A DNA stretch of 64,000 bases, taken from assembly GCA_030512335.1 (NCBI GenBank), contig JAULSU010000005.1, positions 2,356,001 through 2,420,000 of the forward strand. Direction: 5' to 3'. Both the position numbers and the translations under genes were made by a program. Below, in pieces: positions 56,536-64,000 of the stretch (the stretch's first letter is position 1; each line of letters opens with the position of its first letter). Under the pieces are notes generated by a model, which did no database searches, was not told where the DNA came from, and saw only the letters and a list, made by a program, of their open reading frames with translations. The DNA comes from Immersiella caudata (Eukaryota; Ascomycota; Sordariomycetes; Sordariales; Lasiosphaeriaceae).

Positions 56536-57066
56536 CTATCCCACGAGCAACAAGGAGGGCGTCGGGGCCAGTTTTCCAACTTTCTGCGTTCTGGCATGTT
56601 CTCTGGCCTGGATGAAGGGGTCGAGGAACCCATATTTGGGAATGCCTGCCGATGATTCATACCCAGAGCAATTGGCGGCGGCGACGCGTTGTCTTTGTCC
56701 GCTGGGTTGCACCGGTTCCTCATCCTGGCTACCAACTCCACGACGAGGGGCCTCAGCTTTGAGGCCGATTTCGCTGGCAGCCTTTGTTGGGGTTATGCGC
56801 AGTCTCAGACTCTGATCATCCCTTCTCCAACTGCTTCGGTATCCCGTATCCCCATCCTGATCCTCAAAGCGTCGCAGGGGGGCAGAGTCTGGGTTCGCCA
56901 GAGGGTGAAGCGGTACTTCCTTAATGTACAACCACCACCGTTCAGAGGGACTTCTTTCAACAACCCCAAGCATCAAACGCTCAAGTTCGAGCTCTGTGGT
57001 TCGATGCGCGGATCGTGCCGCAGGGTTGGATTCTCCTTCCGAATCTGGATTCTTGCTGGGAATTGC
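56536..57066 (-). CDS. possible hypothetical protein exon
   Basis: A continuous minus-strand frame of about 177 codons after a TGA at 57067-57069. Its content is more protein-like than other frames here: TTELELERLMLGVVERSPSE, then RWWLYIKEVPLHPLANPD and a charged middle. An acceptor-like TTCCCAG lies at the upstream edge, so an earlier exon (around 57100-57200) is possible, but I could not find a junction that keeps frame. No ATG near the upstream edge and no known domain. It directly follows the P450 remnant on the same strand, so it may be a broken neighbour or chance. Confidence 0.3.
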   Translation of the reverse strand, partial: AIPSKNPDSEGESNPAARSAHRTTELELERLMLGVVERSPSERWWLYIKEVPLHPLANPDSAPLRRFEDQDGDTGYRSSWRRDDQSLRLRITPTKAASEIGLKAEAPRRGVGSQDEEPVQPSGQRQRVAAANCSGYESSAGIPKYGFLDPFIQAREHARTQKVGKLAPTPSLLLVG

Positions 57067-57364
57067 TCATTCTTCGTTGGGAGGGGGGGAAGGGGGGTGC
57101 TAACCTCTACCCCTACGTCTTGTCGTGGGACGGCAGCTTTGAGAAGCTCCGAGAGGGGTTCAGCAGCGGCCGGCTGTCCTGTTTGTTTGTCGCGCACGCA
57201 GAAAGAAAGGAGCTAAATTGGATTTTCTTGATTGCCGAACATCATGGTGATGATGCGGTGAGGTTTGGGTCCACTGAGATTACGTTTGGCGAGCACACGG
57301 GCCTGAGCTCGGTGCCGTCTAGGCATGCTGCGGGATTTTGGTGCCATGGAGAAAACGCGGCTCC

Positions 57365-57890
57365 AATCTGATCTAATCTCCTCGCAATGGCAATGCTCGC
57401 CAGGTCCTCGACGGCCTATAGGCCTCGCGAGAAAAAGGGATCCGGCAGAAACCACGCCCACGACTTGAGCTGCGGTCGACACCCAAGTGTAGCCGGCACC
57501 TCCCCCCGCCGATTTAGCACTTCGATCGCCGGCACTAGCACAGGCGGACTCTCTGGTGACGCGCGCATCTCCGCCGCATCTGCACCCCGCTTCGGCATTC
57601 CAAAGGGAGCGCCAAACGCCAGATCGCCAATGATATCGAACGCTAGATAGTTGAAGCAGCTGAGCGCGTTGATCTTCACGCTCCCCGTGCTGGCAAGCTT
57701 ATCCTATTGCCCCACAAACTCCTCGATGTTTGCATGCACATACGGCTCAAACTGACCGATCGACCGATCGACCTCGGCGAGAAGCTATGCGAGATGATCT
57801 TCCGCTTGCGCGTATGGTCCGCGCGACCCCGCGTGGTGGAGATGCCTCGTCGGATGCTCACAAAGGCATCATAGAAAGAATGCTGCCATT
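57365..57890 (-). pseudogene. cytochrome P450 fragment (benzoate 4-monooxygenase-like)
   Basis: The minus strand keeps pieces of a CYP53-like P450: FYDAFVSIRRG, TRKRKIISHSFSPRSIG, QFEPYVHANIEEFVGQ, FNYLAFDIIGDLAFGAPFGM, PAIEVLNRRGEVPATLGC, then PDPFFSRGL and AVEDLASIAIAR. Lesions: an 8-bp tandem duplication near 57755-57771 shifts frame inside SIG/QFE; a TAG at 57704-57706 stands where a Trp codon is expected (GQ-stop-DKL); another TAG at 57416-57418 follows SRGL where Gln is expected; a further frame change precedes FYDAF. The N-terminal anchor, the I-helix and the haem Cys region are missing. An intact enzyme would hydroxylate benzoate at the para position in the ER; this copy cannot. Both stops fit CpA-to-TpA changes. 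Confidence 0.85.
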
Positions 57891-58666
57891 GCGGCCCACG
57901 GAGAGGAGGTGAGGAGGCTCAGGAAGGCCATGCTTTGCTTGGAATTTTGGGGCTTGGCGTCGTACAATGGGTGGGATGGGGGAGCAGAACCTCAGTGGAG
58001 GAGGCGAAGATGGTGATTCTACCTTGATAAATTGGGAGGCTGCGACGGCGGCATGAAGAGATAGCCATTGCAGGCCGCACTGCTTGTCTGCGGCGCAGGA
58101 CGTGAGCGTCGTAGCACTTGCTGTCACTTGCAGTAGCCAGAATGGGCCCCGCTGTCGCTGTGCCTTTGCTGCACGTCGACATAGCCAAGTCTAATTCGTA
58201 ACGATGGATGTTATCATGTGGGAGGTACCTAGTCGTGGCGGCGAGGCTGCTTCTTCTCTCCCATTAACGTACCAAGTTCTAGCGCGCGGGTCACTGGCAA
58301 AATGGGTGGCTTGACAGGATATCACTTGGGGAATCCGGAGCCGCCGATCGGAATCGACCGGACCCTGGCGCGTACGATGAGCAGTGGAATTGTGTTGGAG
58401 GCAATGAAAACATCTCGGGTGCTAGTCATGTCATGCTCTTCACTACAACCATGGCTTCTACATAGTCGTCTCTCTGGGCTGCCTCCCTGCTTTTCCTCTC
58501 CGCTGGTATCTTCCCCAGGCTCAACCGGCATTCCTCGCCGTCCGTGAGCACGTCAGCCCGTACAAGTTCCTGCGGAAGACAAGAAGCATAAGAAGTGGTG
58601 GTATCAGGGTGGTCGGTATTAGATGCATGGATGCTAGGGACAGGCTGCTATTTCCGGTCCCTGCGA
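57891..58666. other. noncoding spacer
   Basis: About 0.8 kb without protein-like frames. The left part may contain unrecognisable 5' remains of the P450; the right part is the 3' side of the four-TM gene. Confidence 0.5.
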
Positions 58667-59825
58667 TCAATGATGCCTCATCGGCTCATAAGCCGTGTTC
58701 TGAGCAGCGTGGCTCGAGCTAGCATAGCCGGTAATCAACTCAATGCGCGACTCATCCTTCCCACCATGACCCTCATCAGCAAGATGCTGGTACACATGTT
58801 TTCTCCCGTGACCATGACCATGACCTAAAGTGGGCGATTCGAAGTGTTTTTGTGAGCGGCGTTGGCGGTACTCGCGGTGGAGCATGAACGTTTCGATGAG
58901 GGCGGTGGCCAAGGAAATTGCAGCGAGAATCCAGGACGCACGTGTGTGGATTGGGCCGCTTGGGTACTTTTGTGTTAGTTTAGTGTTTCGAGACAACAGA
59001 TCAGATTAAAAGCATACCTCTGTGCTGAAATCCGGCCGGTACCGCCAACCTTTAACTCGTGTAAACCGCCTACAAGGTTCCCGACAAGCATCTGCGAAGC
59101 CCCACCCGTCGCGCAGAGGCACGCCAGCGAAACCCACGAGAGGACGACCGAGGCAGCCTTCGCATAGAAGAACCAGATCCCTAACAGCTTGAGCGTCGCT
59201 GAGAGAGCCGTGGTCAGGGCGCTTGTCATGAGGCTCCCCCAGATAATGCGTGGGTTTTGGCCGTTGTAGTTCGCTTGCGCGAGGTCGACGCCGTAGTCGC
59301 GCCAGACTCTAGTTAGTGGGCACATACACGTAAGCTTGTGACTTGAAACTGAGGGTCAAGAAACTAAACGGCAGAGGGCTTTACCCTTGCAGATCGAATT
59401 GTTGGCCCCATGGCGAGCAGCTGTCTACTTCGTAGCTGTAGAATTTGTTGCCGCGATTGTCATGGCCTGGGTGTTCTCTTTTCTCTCCGCTGCAGTACAG
59501 AGAGGGGTAAAGGGAAAAGAAGTCCTTTCGTTTGGAGGCGTCGTTCCTGTCGGGAAGACCCGGGGGGTCGTTTTGGGAAGATTGGTAGTCGTTTGTGTCA
59601 ATCTGTAGCTTTTTAGCAAACCTGGTCATCATATTTGTTTCGCCGAAATGTGATTCCACTCACAATCACAGCATACCACCCCGGATAGTAGGAGGGTTCC
59701 TTCTGAGGGTTGTTGAGAGACCCGGAGCCGGCCCGCAGCATGACCAGCTCAACGGCGAGCATGCCGCCATTGAGAATGACCAAGAGGGGCACAAGGAGGG
59801 CATTCCATCCCCATTTCTTCGGCAT
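58667..59825 (-). CDS. four-TM membrane protein with Gly-His run, function unknown
   Basis: Four exons on the minus strand: 59825-59664, 59602-59385, 59308-59018 and 58958-58667; 320 aa. Introns (61, 76 and 59 nt) have GT-AG ends, and the middle one has a CACTAACTAG branch/acceptor; all phases agree. TM1 is NALLVPLLVILNGGMLAVEL, followed by an extracellular or luminal loop rich in Asp/Ser/Tyr with two Cys (LYCSGEK, DSCSPWG). TM2 is GSLMTSALTTALSATLKLLG, TM3 VVLSWVSLACLCATGGASQM, TM4 SWILAAISLATALIETFML. The cytosolic tail contains LGHGHGHGRKHVYQHL, a possible metal-binding run. The topology resembles tetraspan proteins of the fungal plasma membrane, but no family signature is recognised. Neighbours are pseudogenes on both sides. 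Function unknown. Confidence 0.78.
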
Positions 59826-60284
59826 TCTCTCGAACGCACAACGACTGGGTAAGGCAGCCGGGAAAGCGCAATTAAAGCTTCGAGAGCCAAGCAAAAAAAA
59901 AACAATCGGGCACGGGAGAACCTTTTTTTGTCGAGAGCAGCTGCCCCATAATAAAGGCCCAGGGCGGCGCCGGGTCAACCATGCCTGAGGGCTGAATGTA
60001 TGCAATCTCTTCGGGCTTTGGCGGGCTTGGCACTCAATGGTGGCTGACTTGCCAAGACGCAGGTTCCAAACTGGGCACCTTTGCGATTGAGAATAGGCTT
60101 GGCGCCCCGCCTTAGTCAGCCGCCGTGGCCGGGCCCGGTCGGTCCAAACTCTGCTGCCACGTGATTTGCCGTTTGACCAGTGACTCAGCTGCGAATTGAG
60201 AACCTCGAAACGAGAACACGGCATTAACCCCACCCGCAGTCTCTCCCTGCCTCCCGGCTGGGACTGCCACTAACACACAACAAT
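59826..60284. promoter_or_regulatory. divergent spacer, four-TM gene and NLR remnant
   Basis: A 459-bp head-to-head space holding the four-TM promoter and the ancestral promoter of the NLR-like pseudogene. No motifs singled out. Confidence 0.45.
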
Positions 60285-61820
60285 ATGTATAATACCGTTG
60301 ACGATACCGGCCTATCCGCCGTTTACGAGCCGAAGGGAGGCGCAGCAGTCGTCGAGTGAGTTCTCAATCCACTTTCCTGCGTGTCGGATTTGCCAACCTT
60401 GGACGAGGCACCAGCTGACTTGAACCTTAAACTGCCAGCATCGTCATCGTCTATGGATCGCAAGGCCGTCCCTACAAGACATGGGCCTGTTCTAAGACTA
60501 ACAAGGCAATTCGGCCTACATTCGCCGGGTCAGATGGGTCGGAACGCCGCCATTACAGCCGCATGAGCCTGCGGCAAGTCCTTCCTCGGGCTAGGACAAA
60601 ACCGCCTGACTGCCACCTGTCCCTGAAGAACTTGGAGACTAGCGGTGCCAACTCATTCGTGGCACTCCCCATGGCGTGCCTCGAGCCTGGGACAAAGTCG
60701 GCTGAAGTCCAAGTTACCGCCGAAGACTCTAGCGCCAGTAATCCTAGCTCTTCCTCGGTGCTCTAGCCCGGAGATCTGCTCCCCAAAGAATGCCCTAATG
60801 CTCGCATTCTGGTGTGCGGATATGACACCCGCATCACAAAATACATGAGGGGCGCCACCAGCAAGAACAGTGTCTTTTCGCACGGCAAGAGCCTCTTGTT
60901 TGCGCTGGGTCGAGAAAGAGCTCCCGAACGCCCCCTAATATTTCTTACCCGCAGCCTTGGCGGTATAGTTGTTATAGAAGGGAATCGAGCCGTGCTTGAA
61001 TACCATTTCATATGTCTAACATGGCTCGAGATGCTTGCAAGGTCATCGTCATCAACTGACACTATCATCAAATACGTCATTGGCTCTACTGCGGCCATCA
61101 TCTTTCTCGGGACGCCGCACCGCGGTAGCCCGGATCTCGCCGCCCTCGGCGAGTGGGCACGGTCCCTCGTCTCCTTACGAATGCAGACAACATCCGCTAT
61201 CCTGGATACTCGGCTTGAAGGTCACGCATCTGGAGCGGGCCCAGGAATCCTTCTCTGCGCTCTGGCAGAAGTAAGATTTCCGTTTTAAGACATTTCAAGA
61301 AGGCAACGGTCTGAACGGGGTCAATTTAGGTGTACTCGGGAACAAGGTCGTGCCCGACTATTCATCATGGGTCGGAGAACCATCATGAACGCGGCGAAAC
61401 CATCCATACTAACCACGTGGATATGTGCCGGTTTTACGGGGTAAACGACCCTAATTATCGCCGGGCTGCTGCAGGGCTTCGTTCGATATACCAATCAATC
61501 GCCGACCTATGCGTAAAGGACTGCCGCGGCAGAAGTTGGGAGCTTCAGGGGCCACCCGATGTTGGTAGCATCGCATCACGATTGCAGACGCGTGGAGAGC
61601 CCAGCTCAGATGGTTTGAGCGCCGACGAGGATGCTGCTATTCAGTCGTTATGGTACCCGACTATACATTCTCGGCGTCTAGGCATCGAGAGGCCGGCAGA
61701 TGACACACATGTCAAGGGCTTTTTGACCACCAACTCTACCAGGAGCGGTTCCAAGGGCGCAACCAAGAGAATATCCAGGGTCTCCTCTGGCAAAGCCCAT
61801 CGCGGGGGCTAATATCCCTT
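60285..61820 (+). pseudogene. NLR-like gene remnant (SERAC1/lipase-like domain, truncated at NACHT)
   Basis: ATG at 60285 with a normal first intron (60356-60438, GTGAGT ... CCAG) leads into DIVIVYGSQGRPYKTW, the start of a DUF676/SERAC1-type alpha/beta-hydrolase fold that heads many mould STAND proteins. Recognisable blocks follow: PGDLLPKECPNARILVCGYD, SVFSHGKSLLFALGRER, TRSLGGIVV, IGSTAAIIFLGTPHRGSPDL, LERAQESFSALWQK, FQEGNGLNGVNLGVLGNKVV, GETIHTNHVDMCRFYGV, RSIYQSIADL and QENIQGLLW. Lesions: TAG at 60764-60766 where Trp is expected; a lost GT donor after GIVV; a 1-nt frameshift near 61208; TAA at 61272-61274; frameshifts near 61380 and 61705; and the P-loop replaced by a non-matching run. 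The catalytic-elbow His of GHSLGG is Arg here. NACHT and repeat domains are not found downstream. Such genes serve self/non-self recognition; this copy is dead. Confidence 0.85.
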
Positions 61821-62765
61821 GCGAAATATCCACATCCTTCTGCAGCATCGGATAGGGCGATAGGAATTCCCGCTCCTCGCTGTGGAACAGCTTCCCAGCC
61901 AGTCCCTACATCCCAGTAGGATACCGTAGGCGTAAATTTTCATGCTCTTTTCGGTGGTATTTTGTGGGGGGAGGGGGCGCCTTGTCTGTCGGGGCCCACA
62001 ACGTGTCACCTCAGTAACTATCACTTTCCCAACTTCGTTGGGCAATGCCGTAACGCTCACCCAGTGTGGGCCTGTGTCCCGCCAACTGCGCGATCGAAGA
62101 TGTCTCAGAGGGATATGTGACTTGCCAGAGGGCCTTTAAGAATTGCAAAAACCAAGCCCTGTCTCCCGGCTACCGGCTGGCGAAAAAAGGTGGAGGCGGG
62201 TGAGAGTGTGAAAGTCGGCTGACTTGGGCGAACGGAGAAGTGTTGCAAGTTTCCGCATGCTCCACTTTCCTAGCCCCGGTATTGAAGCGATCCCCGAAGC
62301 TTACGTCCTCCAGAAGATTTTTTGTCGATCGCTCTCAGTAGTGTCTTCTCCTACCCCATCTCAGAAAGCGACATGGATATTCCGCTCGACAGCGCTCTGG
62401 ACCGGTCTAAGAGCTCTGTCCATCCCTTGCGCAACGCCCTCCGATAGCTCGCCGATGCTCAAAGGTGGAAGAGTATCCGTCAATTTGGTGATGGGAAGGA
62501 CCCGGACACATGTGGATATCTTGTACGTGACTCAGTGAGAGGCTCAAAACTCATACATTATTCTTCGTAACTGGTGCGAAATCAAATACCCAGCGCAAAA
62601 GACGTCAAGACCCCAGCAAGCCTGCGCAGAACACCAACTAAGTAGCAGAAATAGCAAGTTGCTATGCCCAATAATGGCAAACATCTCCAATACAAAACCT
62701 AGGTGACAGTAGAAACAGAGTTGAAACCCAAGAAACCCACCAATTCTCTACAGCCCGTCTCCATC
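61821..62765. other. spacer with a possible decayed coding fragment
   Basis: About 0.95 kb. Around 62370-62570 one plus-strand frame reads MDIPLDSALDRSKSSVHPL, a stop (TAG), then LADAQRWKSIRQFGDGKD and CGYLVRDSVRGSKLIHYSS, which looks protein-like but matches no family I recognise. The rest shows nothing. It may be the remains of the pseudogene's downstream part or of a separate gene. Confidence 0.4.
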
Positions 62766-63219
62766 TCAGGAGTGCTCCAGGCCATTGAGGTCGAACGCAA
62801 TCTCCAGAGTCTTTAATTCGCTCTCCACAAACGCAGTGACTTCCTGCTTGAGCGCAATCACGCCCGCTTTGTCTCGTGGTTGCACCGTCAGCAACTCCTT
62901 CAGTTTCTTAGCAGACTTAAGCGGCTCTTCCCACTTGTTCATTTGTGGTCCTTGAGACTCAAACTGATTGATTTGCAGCTGGAGGATGAGAAAATCCAGA
63001 TGATCCAGGGGCAGCAGCGTTTGGCTGTCCATGATTTTGTCATAGAGAAGCCGTTGCTTTGTCTGGTTGGCTTCAAATTCCGCGAGTTTGACGGCTAGCA
63101 CAGCCAGTCTCGTTAGCATTCGGTTCTTTAAACTATGCGAGAACTGCTGGGTGTGAGGCGGGCGCCTGCCTACTTATCGGATCGACTACGGCTGCGATTC
63201 CCTTTTCCTTCGATGGCAT
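62766..63219 (-). CDS. small coiled-coil protein, function unknown
   Basis: Two exons on the minus strand: 63219-63174 and 63094-62766; 124 aa. The intron (79 nt) has a GTAGGC donor, a GCTAACG branch point and a GCTAG acceptor, and the frame matches across it. The N-terminus is MPSKEKGIAAVVDPI; after the junction VKLAEFEANQTKQRLLYDKI begins a long helix. Heptad-like leucines run through LDFLILQLQINQFESQGPQM and KSAKKLKELLTV, and the end is acidic-hydrophobic (LKTLEIAFDLNGLEHS). There is no signal peptide or TM. Without the intron the second exon alone would be a 117-codon frame lacking an ATG-supported start of this quality. The family is not recognised; a structural or adaptor role is plausible only from composition. 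Confidence 0.65.
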
Positions 63220-64000
63220 GGTTCCAACGAGTAGGCTTTTGCCAGTTACTGAAGCTTTAGTAAGCCCGAAACGATCTATTTAGCCGAGTGTTTTTGGTCA
63301 AGGAGCGAGTGCATAGCCAAAAAGTAGGGAAAACAAGAAGCAACAAGTGATCGAGCCCGAGAGCCTTGCGTGGAAACCTTCGAGGCAGCAAGCTGCCATT
63401 TAATCCTCTCACTCCGCTCAGGTCGGGGGGTGCAGAACGTTTTATTGAATTGCCGACGCAAATTATGGCTGAACTCGGAGGGGCGGCCCCTAAAACGGAA
63501 TGGGTGGACGGGTCAGAGGCGCTCGAGGTACCGCGCACGGCTTTGCTGGCTGTTAAGAGGGCCCCTGATCTCATAAAAAGAAGCAGCCGCTTTTAGCTTG
63601 AAATGCTGACGAAGGCCCATAGCATTTTTCGTTAATACCGCAGGTTTTGTATTAACAGAGATTGCCGCAGAAGATCGTAGCTGCCTGTCCGCTGACCTCG
63701 TCGTAGTCGCGGCTCACCTCATGCACGGCACCCCTCACCGTCACACGCCGGCCACACACCGTCACACGCCGGCCACACACCGTCACGGCGCAATGGCCGC
63801 GCCGTTCGTCCCACACAGCCCATCCCACCTACAGACTTGTCGCCAACTATTCCCCTAGGTGAAGGGATGTCCGAGACTTTCCAGCGCGCCAAACATTGCT
63901 GAAGACCAGGCTGCGCTGCCTGGAGGGAAGTTCCCAAGGAGAGAACAAATTGTGATAAGACAGAAAAGCAAAACAGCGGGGTGTGGTAGGAGATCAAAGG
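63220..64000. other. right-end noncoding region
   Basis: About 0.8 kb with no credible gene. Holds the promoter of the small coiled-coil gene and a 21-bp tandem repeat at 63737-63788. Confidence 0.5.
63737..63788. repeat. 21-bp tandem repeat, about 2.5 copies
   Basis: Two exact copies of ACCGTCACACGCCGGCCACAC at 63737-63757 and 63758-63778, plus a partial third. A small minisatellite in noncoding DNA. Confidence 0.85.

Noticed and set aside
1..64000. tRNA, rRNA or CRISPR arrays
   Set aside because: No paired A/B boxes with cloverleaf potential, no rRNA-like conserved blocks and no regular spacer-repeat array were seen by eye.

Overview
The window looks like nuclear DNA of a filamentous ascomycete, most likely a Sordariomycete. 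Genes are broken by short introns (51-88 nt, one of 270 nt) with GT donors, CTAAC-like branch points and AG acceptors. Coding is GC-rich, and the recognisable proteins (MED7, a BYE1-type PHD/TFIIS/SPOC factor, proteasome alpha, Cdc4, GMPPA, MAPEG, an NLR-like remnant, Thr-rich secreted proteins) form a typical mould set. No tRNA, rRNA, CRISPR or bacterial feature was seen.

Layout. 1-10.2 kb is nearly gene-free: one small Cys-rich conserved gene (minus, ~3 kb) in a long non-AT-rich desert with simple repeats. 10.2-22.6 kb is a housekeeping block: F-box protein (+), ZNF830/CCDC16-like zinc finger (-) divergent from MED7 (+), BYE1-like regulator (-) divergent from proteasome subunit alpha-4 (+), then a PAP2 lipid phosphatase (-). 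At 23.2-24.2 kb is a damaged TVTVT-repeat secreted-protein gene. 25.2-28.5 kb is Cdc4 (-). 31.1-38.6 kb holds a HORMA-domain protein, a MAPEG membrane protein with a His-rich loop, a flavin amine oxidase and a 2EXR/F-box-like protein (all +). 39.5-49.6 kb holds GMPPA (-), a dynamin-family GTPase (+) and a vWA domain fused to an RBR ubiquitin ligase (+).

50-64 kb is accessory: a Ser/Thr-rich secreted protein, palindromic repeats, two inverted ~235-bp MITE copies around a 444-bp core, a multi-pass membrane protein, a P450 pseudogene, a four-TM protein with a Gly-His run, an NLR-like (lipase-like domain plus NACHT edge) pseudogene, and a small coiled-coil gene. Three of the four in-frame stops found in the two pseudogenes fit CpA-to-TpA changes, as expected from RIP.

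How the genes relate. Five genes serve the ubiquitin-proteasome system (F-box, proteasome alpha, Cdc4, F-box-like, RBR). Two serve RNA polymerase II transcription (MED7, BYE1). The rest cover meiotic chromosome structure, lipid/eicosanoid-type membrane enzymes and GDP-mannose control. The most unusual item is the neighbouring pair of a GTPase with a SIM/NLS-like insert and a vWA-RBR ligase. Exon boundaries come from splice signals plus frame agreement; no alignment was run.
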